The translations under genes were made by a program, and so were the position numbers. A stretch of 64,000 nt of DNA from Ga0077536 sp035325705. Lineage in GTDB: Bacteria; Pseudomonadota; Gammaproteobacteria; Ga0077536. The notes under the pieces are model-generated. The model made no database searches and was not told where the DNA came from. It saw only the letters and a list, made by a program, of their open reading frames with translations. Position 1 is the first letter of the stretch. Every line of letters starts with the position of its first letter. Positions 17,006 through 25,997 of the stretch are shown piece by piece. The stretch is from positions 610,967 to 674,966 of the forward strand of contig DAOKZI010000001.1 of NCBI GenBank assembly GCA_035325705.1. Reading direction: 5' to 3'.

Positions 17006-20000
17006 ATGGCCGCGACGATGAGACGCTGCGCTCGGCACACGAGACCGCTGCGGCTGGTCGTCGCCGCGTGGACGCTGCTCGCGCTGATGGCCGGCGTCGG
17101 CCTGTCGGTACTGATGATCGTGCGCGACAACGGCCAGCGCGCCTGGGAACAGTCCCGCGCGCACGGCGCGAACGAACTCGCGCGCCTCGCCGTGATCGTC
17201 GAACGCACGATCGACGTGACGCCGGGCCTCGTCGCCGAGCTGCTCGCGCACACCGCCGTCCAGCAGGGGCTCGAGCTCGCGGTGGTCGTGGATCCGGCGA
17301 GCCGCGTCGTGGCCGCGACCTCGCAGGCGGCGGTCGGCCGCCGGCTCGCCGACGCCTATCCGGCGCTCGCGCGCTGGTCGGAGCTCACGACGGCCCCGCT
17401 CGGTCCCCGCATCTACGAACGCCGCAGGGGATCCCGCCTCACGCTGGCGCGCACGCTGGTGTGGCCGGCGCCGGCCGGCGTGCTGCGCGGGCAGGGCCAG
17501 GGACGGCTCTATCTGAAGATCGACACGCAGCACGTCGCCCGCGCGCTGGCGGCCGATACGCTGCGCGGCCACGCGCTGGATCTGGCGATCTTCGCCGCGG
17601 TCCTCGTGCTGGTGATGCTCGCGGTCGATCGTGTGGTGCTGCGTCCGATCGCGGTGCTGCGACACGCCAGCGCGCGGCTGGCCGCCGGCGAGCTCGACTA
17701 TCGCATCCCGGTGCCCGGCACTCACATCCGCGAGCTGAGGCTGCTCGCCGAGGATCTCAATGCGATGGCGAGCGCGGTGGCCTCGACCGTGCAGCGCCTG
17801 TCCGACAGCGAGCGCGGCTTCCGCACCCTGCTCGCCGCGGCGCCGGAGGCGATCGTCGCCGTCGATGCCCAGGGACGCATCAGGCACTACAACTGCGCGG
17901 CCGAGCGCCTCTTCGGCTGGTCTGCCGAGGAGATGCTCGGTGCGACGCTCGAGCGCCTGATACCGGCGATGGCGCGGGAGACCCACGCCGCCTGCTTCAA
18001 GCGCCTCGCCGGCCGCAACGGCGGCGAGGCGCGGCGCATCTTCAGCAGCCGGCAGGTCACGGGCCTGCATCGCGACGGGCGCGAGCTGCGGCTCGAGCTC
18101 GGCCTGTCGCGCAGCGCCGTCGAAGGCGTGGCGCTGTTCACGACCCTGATTCGCGACGTCACCGAGCGCGTCGCGATCGAACGCGAGCTGGAAGATCATC
18201 GCAACAATCTCGAAGCGCTGGTGCGCGAGCGCACCGCGGAAGTCGTGCGCCAGCGCGATCGCGCCGAGGCCGCGACGCGCGCGAAATCCGAATTCCTGGC
18301 CAATATGAGCCACGAGATCCGCACGCCGATGAACGCGATCATCGGCCTCGCGTGGCTCGCACGGCGCGAGGCGAGCCGCGAGCAGATCGCGCATCTCGAT
18401 CGCATGACGGCCGCGGCCCGCCACTTGCTCGCGATCCTGAACGACATCCTCGACTTCTCGAAGCTCGAGGCCGGCAAGCTCGAGCTCGCGCCGCGCGACA
18501 CCGCGCTCGCCGAGCTGCTGGAGCAGGTCACGCAGTTGTTCACGAGCCCGGCCGCCGAGAAAGGGCTCGAGCTGATCGCCTGGCACGCCGCCGATCTGCC
18601 GGCGATCGTCGCGCTCGACGATCTGCGCGTGCGTCAGGTCTTGATGAATCTGCTCGGCAACGCGGTGAAGTTCACGACGCGCGGCCAGGTCTGTCTGCGC
18701 ACGCAGGTGCTCGCGCGCGACGGCGATCGCGTGCGCCTGCGCTGCGAGGTCAGCGACACCGGGCCCGGCATCGATGCCGACACGCGCGCGCGCCTGTGCC
18801 GGCCCTTCGAGCAAGGGGACGCATCGCTGACGCGCCGCCACGGCGGCACCGGGCTTGGCCTCGCGATCTGTCAGCGCCTGCTGACGATGATGGGCAGCTC
18901 GCTCGAAATCGACAGCACGCCCGGTGGCGGCAGCCGTTTCGCGTTCGAGCTGGAGGCACAGGTCCGCGCCGAGGCACCGCCCGCCGGCGGCAGCACGCTC
19001 GCCGTCGACGATGCCGTCCCGGCGACGGCCGAGGCCTTCGACGGCGCCCTGCGGCGGCTTTCGGGCCAGCGCGGGCGGCGCGTGCTGGTCGTCGAGGACA
19101 TCGCCCTGAATCGGGAAGTGTTCCGCGAGCTCCTCGAGGAAGCCGGCTTCGTCGTCACGATCGCGGCCGACGGCGTGGAAGCCCTCGCCGCGCTCGCCGG
19201 CGATGCGCCCTGCGATCTCGTGCTGATGGACATGCAGATGCCGCAGATGGACGGCCTCGAAGCAACGCGCCGCATCCGCGCGCTGGCGCATCGCGCGGGG
19301 CTGCCGATCGTCGCGCTCACCGCCAACGCGCAGCCGCGCGATCGCGAGCGCTGTCGCGCCGCGGGCATGGACGATTTTCTCGGCAAGCCGATCGACTTCG
19401 AAGCGTTCTCGCGCGTGCTATCGCGTTGGCTGCCGACCGCGCCGCGCGCAGCAGCGGCGCCGCCGCCTGCAAGCCCGCCGGACCGGCCGCGGATCGAAGG
19501 GCTCGATGCGGCGATCGGGCTCGCCACGACGCGCGGCGACATCGCGGCCTGGCGCCGCCTGCTGGCACGCTTCGCGGACGCGCACCGCGCGGATCCCGCG
19601 CGCCTGCGCACGGCGACGCCCGAAGAATTGCGCGCGCTCGTGCACGGCCTGAAGGGAACGGCCGGCGCCGTCGGCGCCGTGAACGTCTGTGCGGCGCTCG
19701 CGCGCGCCGAAGCCACGCCCGGCGAGGCCGCGACGATGGCGCTGGCCGACGCGCTCGAAGCGACGCTGGCCGCCATCGGCGCCGCGCGCGCGACCGAGGA
19801 CGCGACGCCGCCGGCGACGAGCGCCTCACCCGCACTGCCCGAGCTGCGGGACGCGCTGCGCGAACGGCTCGTCCAGCGCGACCTCAGTGCGCTGCGCTAC
19901 GCGCAAGTCCACGGCACGGCGATACGCGCCGCCTTCGGCCGCGATGCCGAGGCCTTGATCGCACAGATCGAGAACTTCGAATTCGATGCCGCGCTGGCAT

Positions 20001-20032
20001 CGCTGGACGCGTCCACGCACGACGCCCCGTAG
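17006..20032 (+). CDS. Hybrid sensor histidine kinase (periplasmic sensor-HAMP-PAS-HisKA-HATPase-REC-Hpt)
   Basis: 1008-residue inner-membrane hybrid kinase. The domains in order are: TM1 about 15-38, a periplasmic region of about 145 residues, TM2 about 188-207, HAMP, PAS about 265-385, a coiled coil, HisKA with the phospho-His in 'MSHEIRTPMN' (~436), an HATPase with 'DTGPGID' and 'GGTGLGLAI', REC with Asp in 'LVLMDMQMPQMDG' (~740), and Hpt with His in 'HGLKGTAGAVGA' (~879). A tail of ~100 residues follows. The ATG at 17006 is chosen because it lies 5 bp after the previous stop; an ATG at 17018 is also possible. It forms one operon with the HD-GYP regulator and the NMT1-like lipoprotein, and probably passes the signal by His-Asp-His-Asp phosphorelay to the HD-GYP protein. 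Confidence 0.92.
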   Translation: MAATMRRCARHTRPLRLVVAAWTLLALMAGVGLSVLMIVRDNGQRAWEQSRAHGANELARLAVIVERTIDVTPGLVAELLAHTAVQQGLELAVVVDPASRVVAATSQAAVGRRLADAYPALARWSELTTAPLGPRIYERRRGSRLTLARTLVWPAPAGVLRGQGQGRLYLKIDTQHVARALAADTLRGHALDLAIFAAVLVLVMLAVDRVVLRPIAVLRHASARLAAGELDYRIPVPGTHIRELRLLAEDLNAMASAVASTVQRLSDSERGFRTLLAAAPEAIVAVDAQGRIRHYNCAAERLFGWSAEEMLGATLERLIPAMARETHAACFKRLAGRNGGEARRIFSSRQVTGLHRDGRELRLELGLSRSAVEGVALFTTLIRDVTERVAIERELEDHRNNLEALVRERTAEVVRQRDRAEAATRAKSEFLANMSHEIRTPMNAIIGLAWLARREASREQIAHLDRMTAAARHLLAILNDILDFSKLEAGKLELAPRDTALAELLEQVTQLFTSPAAEKGLELIAWHAADLPAIVALDDLRVRQVLMNLLGNAVKFTTRGQVCLRTQVLARDGDRVRLRCEVSDTGPGIDADTRARLCRPFEQGDASLTRRHGGTGLGLAICQRLLTMMGSSLEIDSTPGGGSRFAFELEAQVRAEAPPAGGSTLAVDDAVPATAEAFDGALRRLSGQRGRRVLVVEDIALNREVFRELLEEAGFVVTIAADGVEALAALAGDAPCDLVLMDMQMPQMDGLEATRRIRALAHRAGLPIVALTANAQPRDRERCRAAGMDDFLGKPIDFEAFSRVLSRWLPTAPRAAAAPPPASPPDRPRIEGLDAAIGLATTRGDIAAWRRLLARFADAHRADPARLRTATPEELRALVHGLKGTAGAVGAVNVCAALARAEATPGEAATMALADALEATLAAIGAARATEDATPPATSASPALPELRDALRERLVQRDLSALRYAQVHGTAIRAAFGRDAEALIAQIENFEFDAALASLDASTHDAP

Positions 20033-20177
20033 CCCGGGAGGAGCGCCGCACAGCGGCGCGGAATCCGCGCAACGCGGGCGAGGGATCTCGAGCGCCGCGG
20101 CGATCGATACGCCGCTGCGCCGAGCTGAAACGCCGAAACCCGGGTTACGCGCTGCGCGCTCCACCCGGGCGACGACA
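20030..20177. repeat. R1 repeat pair
   Basis: A forward degenerate copy starts directly at the kinase stop codon (GTAGCCCGGGAGGAGCG), and a reverse copy lies at about 20131-20177. They occupy almost the whole gap between the convergent kinase and chemoreceptor genes and may act as a two-way terminator. Confidence 0.75.
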
Positions 20178-20214
20178 CGTCGTGGCCGACATCACGGATG
20201 ATAGCGACGCGCGC

Positions 20215-22434
20215 TCAGAACTCCGCCCACATCTCGTCGTCGCCACCGGCGGCGGCCGCGGGCTGCGGCGCGGGCGCCGGGGTCTTGCGCGTCGCCGGTT
20301 TGGCGGACCAGGGGCGGTCGGGACCGCGGCGCTCCAGCGCCGCCGGCATCGCGCCGCCTTCCGCTTCCTCGTGCTTGAAGAAGCCGACCACTTCGAGCAG
20401 CGCGCGCGATTCCTGATCCATGGATTCGCTGGCCGCGGCCGCTTGCTCGACCAGCGCCGCGTTCTGCTGCGTCATCTGGTCCATCTGCGTGACCGCCATG
20501 TTGACCTGCGAAATGCCCGAGGCCTGCTCGTCGGAGGCGAGCGCGATATCGGCGACGAGATCGCTGACCCGCTTCACCGAGCTGACGATTTCGCTCAGCG
20601 TATGGCCGGATTCATCGACCAGATGCGAGCCTTCGGCGACCTTGCGCGCCGAGTCGTTGATCAGCGCCTTGATCTCCTTGGCCGCGCTTGCGCTGCGCTG
20701 GGCGAGGTTGCGCACCTCGCTCGCGACCACCGCGAAGCCGCGGCCTTGCTCGCCGGCGCGCGCCGCTTCGACGGCGGCGTTCAGCGCGAGCAGATTGGTC
20801 TGGAACGCGATTTCGTCGATCACGCCGATGATGTCGGCAATCTTGCGGCTCGACTCGTTGATCGCGGACATCGCCTGCACCGCGCGGCTCACCACCTTGC
20901 CGCCCTCGCTCGCCTGCTCGCGCGCGGAGGCGGCGAGCTCGTTGGCCTTGCGCGAGTGTTCGGCGTTCTGCTGCACGCTGGAGGTCATCTGCTCCATGCT
21001 CGCCGCGGTCTGTTCCAGCGACGAGGCCTGCGCCTCGGTGCGCGCCGAGAGATCGTTGTTGCCCCGGGACACCTCGATCGCGGCCGAGTTGATCGTGCGC
21101 GCGCCGTCGCGGATCTTGGCGACGACCTCGCGGAGCTGCTCGATAGTGCCGTTGACGGCCGCTTGCAGCGCGGCGAACTCGCCGTCGTGCTCGCCGTTCA
21201 TCCCGACGTCCAGCCGGCCCTGGCGCACTTCGCGCATCACCTCGGCCGTCTGGTGCAGGATTTCGGTCACCCGCATCTCGTAGCCCTTCTGCGCGCTCAC
21301 GTCGGTCGCGATCATGACGAGCTTGGTGACGCGGCCCATTTCGTCTTTGACGGGCGCGTAGGTCGCCTGCAGGTAAATCTTGTGTCCGGCTTGCGACTCG
21401 AGCTCGCCGAGCCCGGTGTGCGGCTTGCCGGCGAGGAGATCCGTCCACAGCGCGCGGTAGGCCTCGGACTCGCTCTGCGCGGCAGCGACGAACATCCGAT
21501 GATGACGGCCGATGACGTCTTCGCGCCGATAGCCCGTCAGCGTGAGGAAATTGGCGTTGGCGGAGCTCACGTTGCCGTTCAAATCGAATTCGACGTAGCA
21601 GAAGGATTCGTCGATCGCATCGAGCACGCCGCGCGCGTTCAAGCGCTCGGTTTCCTGCGCCGTGATGTCGTAGCGCACGCCGAGGTATTTCTTCGGCTTG
21701 CCGTTGTCGCCGAGGATCGGGGCGATCACCGCGTCGACGTAGTAGGGCGTGCCGTCCTTCGCGCGGTTTTTGACGACCCCGCGGAAGATCTTGCCGTGAC
21801 CGATGGTGTTCCACATCTCCTTGAACACCGCCTTCGGCATGTCCGGGTGTCGCGTGATGTTGTGGCCCTGGCCGATCAGCTCGTGGCGCGCGTACTTCGA
21901 TATCTCGGAGTACTTGTCGTTGCAGCTCAGGATGTCACCCTTCTTGTCCCCTTCGGAGACGATGCTGGTGAGGTTCATGATGTCCTGACGCACCTTGAGC
22001 TCCACGCGCGTGTCTTCCAGCTCCGCGCGCAGCGCGCTGAGATCGGTCGCGAAGCACAGCACCTCGCTGACTCCGCCGTCGTCGCCGACGACCGGCGTCG
22101 CCGCGATCCGCAGCCAGCGTTTGCCGTTCTTCCCCGTGCACTGGAAGTCGCCGTGCAGGGCTTGGCCGCGGCCGAGAGACGCCCAGGCCTCGTGCCAGGC
22201 CGGTGCGCTCGTCCCGTCGATCAGCGCGGCGATGGAAGTGGCGGCCAACGCCGCGGGCGCGTCCTCAAGCAGCGCGGCGAAGGCCTCGCTGACGGCGCGG
22301 AAGCCGCCGTCCGGTGCGCACACGGCGAATGCCTGTGTGCGCAGCAGGGCCTCGTGCGCGCGCCGCAGATGATTCAGTTCGCTGCCGGCCTGAGCCGCGG
22401 CCGCATCGACGGTGGATTTCTTTCTGCCGAACAT
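20215..22434 (-). CDS. Soluble PAS-containing methyl-accepting chemotaxis protein
   Basis: 739-residue chemoreceptor without membrane segments. Three PAS-like regions (about residues 20-130, 150-265, 265-390) precede a short HAMP-like linker and a signalling domain. The receptor tip is 'IDEIAFQTNLLALNAAVEAARAG', recognised by CheA and CheW. The start 'MFGRKK' is chosen because both divergent receptors begin 'MF(G/F)RK' and upstream residues are low-complexity. The C-terminus ends in 'MWAEF', matching the xWxxF CheR-docking pentapeptide, so CheR may bind it. Cytosolic PAS receptors of this kind (Aer2/BdlA type) usually sense redox, oxygen or energy state. A sigma-28-type site lies upstream. 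Confidence 0.92.
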   Translation of the reverse strand: MFGRKKSTVDAAAAQAGSELNHLRRAHEALLRTQAFAVCAPDGGFRAVSEAFAALLEDAPAALAATSIAALIDGTSAPAWHEAWASLGRGQALHGDFQCTGKNGKRWLRIAATPVVGDDGGVSEVLCFATDLSALRAELEDTRVELKVRQDIMNLTSIVSEGDKKGDILSCNDKYSEISKYARHELIGQGHNITRHPDMPKAVFKEMWNTIGHGKIFRGVVKNRAKDGTPYYVDAVIAPILGDNGKPKKYLGVRYDITAQETERLNARGVLDAIDESFCYVEFDLNGNVSSANANFLTLTGYRREDVIGRHHRMFVAAAQSESEAYRALWTDLLAGKPHTGLGELESQAGHKIYLQATYAPVKDEMGRVTKLVMIATDVSAQKGYEMRVTEILHQTAEVMREVRQGRLDVGMNGEHDGEFAALQAAVNGTIEQLREVVAKIRDGARTINSAAIEVSRGNNDLSARTEAQASSLEQTAASMEQMTSSVQQNAEHSRKANELAASAREQASEGGKVVSRAVQAMSAINESSRKIADIIGVIDEIAFQTNLLALNAAVEAARAGEQGRGFAVVASEVRNLAQRSASAAKEIKALINDSARKVAEGSHLVDESGHTLSEIVSSVKRVSDLVADIALASDEQASGISQVNMAVTQMDQMTQQNAALVEQAAAASESMDQESRALLEVVGFFKHEEAEGGAMPAALERRGPDRPWSAKPATRKTPAPAPQPAAAAGGDDEMWAEF

Positions 22435-22597
22435 GGGGGTTGCTGTCCCGTCTTCGCTGGCCTGCCGCGGCGGCCATGGTGGTCGAATCCGTGCCGGGGG
22501 GCGGTCGACCCGGTGGGACGAGACAGGCCCGCGCCGCCCGCGCGCCTTCGCGCGGCGCTGGAGCGCAGGCAGGATTTCCGGGTACTCGTCGCGGAAT

Positions 22598-22625
22598 TCA
22601 TCGGCCCGAAAGCCGCGTGACTTTA
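22598..22625 (-). promoter_or_regulatory. Candidate sigma-28 (FliA) promoter for the 20215-22434 receptor
   Basis: Reading the minus strand: TAAA (22625-22622), 16-bp spacer, GCCGATGA (22605-22598). The consensus is TAAA-N15-GCCGATAA, so one spacer base is extra and one -10 base differs. It lies ~165 bp before the start codon. Confidence 0.5.
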
Positions 22626-22661
22626 GGACGGCCGCGGCCGATTTCCCGCCCAATCACGCGC

Positions 22662-22688
22662 TAAAGCCTCACGCCGCTGCGCCGATGA
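22662..22688 (+). promoter_or_regulatory. Candidate sigma-28 (FliA) promoter for the 22793-25018 receptor
   Basis: TAAAGCCT, 11 bp, then GCCGATGA. This matches TAAAGTTT-N11-GCCGATAA with consensus spacing and three mismatches. It lies ~105 bp upstream of the ATG. The 358-bp gap between the two receptor genes holds this site and its divergent partner and no gene. Confidence 0.6.
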
Positions 22689-22792
22689 GTGCGCACACGG
22701 CCGTCAATGGGAATGAAGCTCGACATTACAAACAGATGCGCGGGTGGGTCCGCGCGTGACGACGGCCCCCAAGCCCGGAGTTCCAAGCCACC

Positions 22793-25018
22793 ATGTTCTT
22801 CCGCAAATCGCCGACCCCGATCCCGAACACCATCGCCGTCGCGCCCGAACGCCTCGCCGATCTCGAAGGACAACTCGCCGCGATCGACAAGGCCCAGGCC
22901 GTCGTCGAATTCGCGCTGGACGGCACCATCCTGCGCGCGAACGCCAATTTCTGCGCGGTGATGGGTTACAGCGAGGACGAGCTGAAGGGACGTCATCATT
23001 CGATGTTCGTCCGCAAGCCCGATCTCGACGAGCGCTACCGGCAGTTCTGGGCCAAGCTGGGCCGCGGCGAGTACGACGCCGGGCAGTATCTGCGCCTTGG
23101 CCAAGGCGGCCGCGAGGTCTGGATCCAGGCGAGCTACAACCCGGTCTGCCACGCCGACGGCACGCCGTTCAAGGTCGTGAAGTACGCCACCGACATCACC
23201 GAGCAGGTGAAGCTGCGCGAGACCGCGGCGACCCTGTCGCTGGTCGCGCATGAGACCGACAATTCGGTGGTGATCACCGATGCGCGCGGCCAGATCGAAT
23301 ACGTCAACGCCGGCTTCACGCGACGCACGGGCTATGCGCTGGAAGAAGTACGCGGCCGCAAGCCGGGCGAGTTCCTGCAGGGCGAAGGCACGCGCCCGGA
23401 GGATCGCGAGCGCGTGCGGGCGAAAGTGCATGCACAGCAGCCCTTCTGCGACGAAATCCTGAACTACACCAAGGACGGCAAGCCGTTCTGGACGCTGCTC
23501 GTGATCAATCCCGTGCGCGACGCCGCCGGCCGTCTGGTCCGCTACGTCTCGATCCAGACCGACATCACGGAGATGAAGGAACGGCAGATCGATCTCAACA
23601 CCCGGCTCGATGCGATCTCGCGCAGCACCGCCATCATCGAATTCACCGCCGACGGCCACGTCCTGTTCGCCAACGAGAACTTCTGCCGCGCGATGGGCTA
23701 TACGCTCGATGAGATCGTCGGCCGTCACCATCGCATGTTCGTCACCCCCGAATACGCGGAGAGCGCCGACTACGGCCGTTTCTGGGCCAAGCTCGGCTCC
23801 GGTCAGTTCGACGCCGGCAAGTACCATCGCGTCGCGCGCGGCGGGCGCGATCTGTGGCTGCAGGCGACTTACAACCCCGTGCTCGATCACCGCGGCAAGG
23901 TCACCAAGGTGATCAAGTTCGCGAACGACATCACCGATGCGCAGCTCGCGGCGATGGAGCGCGAACGCGTGGTCGCGGAGGCGGCGCACGTGATGGCCTC
24001 GCTCGCCAACGGCAGCCTGCTCGAAGTCATGCAGGGTCAGTACGAGGGCGATCTCGCGACCTTGAAGGACTCGATCAATAGCTGCGTGCTGAATCTGCGC
24101 GACATGGTTCATCGCATCGACGACGCCGCGCGCGCGATCGGTTCGTCGGCCTCGCAAATCGCGGTCGGCAACCAGGATCTGAGCCGGCGCACCGAGTCGC
24201 AGGCGTCCAGCCTCGAAGAGACGGCGTCCTCGATGGAGGAGCTGGCCGGGACCGTGGCGCAGAACGCGCAGAATGCGCAGCGCGCGAACGAGCTCGCCTC
24301 CGCCGCGCGCGTGCAGGCCGAGCGCGGCGGCAGCGTCGTCGCCACGGCGATCGCGGCGATGGGCGAGATCAACTGCTCGTCGAAGAAGATCGCCGAGATC
24401 ATCGGCGTGATCGACGAGATCGCGTTCCAGACCAATCTGCTCGCGCTCAACGCCGCCGTCGAAGCGGCCCGTGCCGGCGATCAGGGCCGCGGTTTCGCGG
24501 TCGTCGCGAGCGAGGTGCGCAGTCTCGCCCAGCGCTCGGCGGGCGCGGCGAAAGAGATCAAGTCGCTGATCCTCGACTCGGGCGAGAAGGTCGAGTCCGG
24601 CTCGCGCTTCGTCAACGAGACGGGGGCGGCGCTGGAGGAGATCGTCGCCTCGACCAAGGCGGTGTCGACGGTGATCGCCGAGATCGCGATGGCTTCGGAG
24701 CGCCAGTCGGAAGGCATCGATCAGGTCAACCAGGCCGTGACGCAGATGGAGCAGGTGGTGCAGCAGAACGCGGCGCTGGTCGAAGAGGCCGCGGCGGCGA
24801 GCGAGGCGATGGACGATCAGTCGCGCAAGCTCGCCGAGCTGATGCGCTTCTTCAAGCTCGCCGACACCGCCGAGGCGCAGACCGCGCCCGCGGGCCCGCC
24901 TGCAGGCGTCGAGCGGCGCAGCGCGAAGCGGCCGTGGTCGAAACCGGCGACGCCGGCCGCGCCGGCCGCCACGCTCGATCGCGCGGCCGGCGACGACATC
25001 GAGTGGAGCGACTTCTGA
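22793..25018 (+). CDS. Soluble triple-PAS methyl-accepting chemotaxis protein
   Basis: 741-residue cytosolic chemoreceptor. Three PAS domains are seen, at about residues 27-140 ('EDELKGRHHSMFV'), 150-270 ('VVITDARGQIEYVNAGFTRR') and 275-390 ('VGRHHRMFVTPEYAE'), each followed by a PAC-like 'YATDIT', 'IQTDIT' or 'FANDIT'. A short linker and the MCP signalling domain with the tip 'DEIAFQTNLLALNAAVEAA' follow. The C-terminus is 'EWSDF', an xWxxF CheR-tether motif. The gene is divergent from a paralogue with the same plan. A good sigma-28-type promoter and a strong terminator hairpin frame it. PAS domains suggest redox or internal energy sensing; no cofactor-binding residue can be named with confidence. 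Confidence 0.93.
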   Translation: MFFRKSPTPIPNTIAVAPERLADLEGQLAAIDKAQAVVEFALDGTILRANANFCAVMGYSEDELKGRHHSMFVRKPDLDERYRQFWAKLGRGEYDAGQYLRLGQGGREVWIQASYNPVCHADGTPFKVVKYATDITEQVKLRETAATLSLVAHETDNSVVITDARGQIEYVNAGFTRRTGYALEEVRGRKPGEFLQGEGTRPEDRERVRAKVHAQQPFCDEILNYTKDGKPFWTLLVINPVRDAAGRLVRYVSIQTDITEMKERQIDLNTRLDAISRSTAIIEFTADGHVLFANENFCRAMGYTLDEIVGRHHRMFVTPEYAESADYGRFWAKLGSGQFDAGKYHRVARGGRDLWLQATYNPVLDHRGKVTKVIKFANDITDAQLAAMERERVVAEAAHVMASLANGSLLEVMQGQYEGDLATLKDSINSCVLNLRDMVHRIDDAARAIGSSASQIAVGNQDLSRRTESQASSLEETASSMEELAGTVAQNAQNAQRANELASAARVQAERGGSVVATAIAAMGEINCSSKKIAEIIGVIDEIAFQTNLLALNAAVEAARAGDQGRGFAVVASEVRSLAQRSAGAAKEIKSLILDSGEKVESGSRFVNETGAALEEIVASTKAVSTVIAEIAMASERQSEGIDQVNQAVTQMEQVVQQNAALVEEAAAASEAMDDQSRKLAELMRFFKLADTAEAQTAPAGPPAGVERRSAKRPWSKPATPAAPAATLDRAAGDDIEWSDF

Positions 25019-25025
25019 GCGAGCC

Positions 25026-25057
25026 GACCCCGCGCGGCCGTGCCGCCGCGCGGGGTC
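25026..25057 (+). terminator. Strong GC hairpin terminator after the triple-PAS receptor
   Basis: A perfect 13-bp stem (GACCCCGCGCGGC / GCCGCGCGGGGTC) with a 6-base loop starts 7 bp after the receptor stop codon. There is no U-tract, so termination efficiency is uncertain. Confidence 0.65.
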
Positions 25058-25136
25058 CCGCGGCAAGGGGAATTGCCCGACTCCCTGCCGCGGACCGATT
25101 CGCTTAGCATCAAAGGCTCCGTACGAGGGCCTGGGC

Positions 25137-25595
25137 ATGAACGACGAGCACATCGATTGGACCGAAGTCCTGCGCCGCGCGCGCGAAGGTAATCCCGCGC
25201 CGTCGCACACCGTCGAGCGATCCGAGGCCGAGTGGCGCGCCCGCCTGTCGCCGGAGCAATACGGCGTCACGCGCCAGGCCGTCACCGAGCGGCCGTTCAG
25301 CTCCGCGCTCTGTCACAAGTTCGAGCCGGGCCGCTATCACTGCGTGGGCTGCGGCGAGCTGCTGTTCGACGCCGGCACGAAGTTCGATTCCGGCACGGGC
25401 TGGCCCTCCTTCGGCCAGCCGGCCAGCGATGCCGCCGTCGCCTACGTGCTCGACGAGTCGCACGGCATGCGCCGCATCGAAGCGGTCTGCAACGTCTGTA
25501 AATCCCATCTCGGCCACGTCTTCCCCGACGGCCCGCCGCCCAGCGGCCTGCGCTACTGCATGAACGCGCTGGCCTTGGACAGGAAAGAGGCCTGA
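25137..25595 (+). CDS. msrB: Peptide-methionine (R)-S-oxide reductase MsrB
   Basis: 152-residue cytoplasmic repair enzyme that reduces methionine-R-sulfoxide in proteins, using thioredoxin. The catalytic Cys is in 'LRYCMNALAL'. Two CxxC pairs ('CVGCGELLF', 'CNVCKSHLGH') form the structural zinc site. The substrate pocket motifs 'GTGWPSF' and 'HLGHVFPDGPPPSGLRYC' are complete. The N-terminal ~35 residues are somewhat longer than in minimal MsrB. The gene stands alone, after the receptor terminator and before a 400-bp repeat-filled gap. Confidence 0.95.
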   Translation: MNDEHIDWTEVLRRAREGNPAPSHTVERSEAEWRARLSPEQYGVTRQAVTERPFSSALCHKFEPGRYHCVGCGELLFDAGTKFDSGTGWPSFGQPASDAAVAYVLDESHGMRRIEAVCNVCKSHLGHVFPDGPPPSGLRYCMNALALDRKEA

Positions 25596-25684
25596 ACACC
25601 GGATCGGCCGGCGGAGCGACATAAAGGAGGACGCGAAGCTCGTTGGGCTCTCGTAGGTTGTCGCGAAAGAGGGGCGCCCGTTTT

Positions 25685-25978
25685 CGTAGCCCGGGTGCAG
25701 CGGAGCGGAACCCGGGATTGGGCGTGCCCGATGCGCAGAGGCTTTCGGCCACGTCGGCGCGCACCGCGCCGGATTTTCTCGACTGCATGAGAGAACGGCG
25801 AGCGCGGATCCCGGGTTACGAAAGCGCCGTCCACGTCCGAAGCCGGTAGGTTGGGCTTCCTTCGTCAGCCCAACCTACGGCCTTGTAGCCCGGATGAGCA
25901 ACGCGAATCCGGGATCGGCGTTTCCGAAGCCGCGAAGATCGCGGGGTTCTACTCCGCTGCACCCGGGCTACGAGCGCG
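25685..25978. repeat. R1 repeat cluster
   Basis: R1 copies or part copies lie at about 25685-25722, 25804-25822, 25883-25920 and 25949-25978, in mixed orientation and interrupted by an R2 element. They fill most of the gap between msrB and the aminotransferase. No gene is visible. Confidence 0.75.
25846..25878. repeat. R2 palindromic repeat
   Basis: A perfect 12-bp inverted repeat GTAGGTTGGGCT / AGCCCAACCTAC with a 9-base loop TCCTTCGTC. Identical copies occur at 34759-34791 and, in part, elsewhere. Confidence 0.85.
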
Positions 25979-25997
25979 GCGCTTCGCCGCTGTGCGG

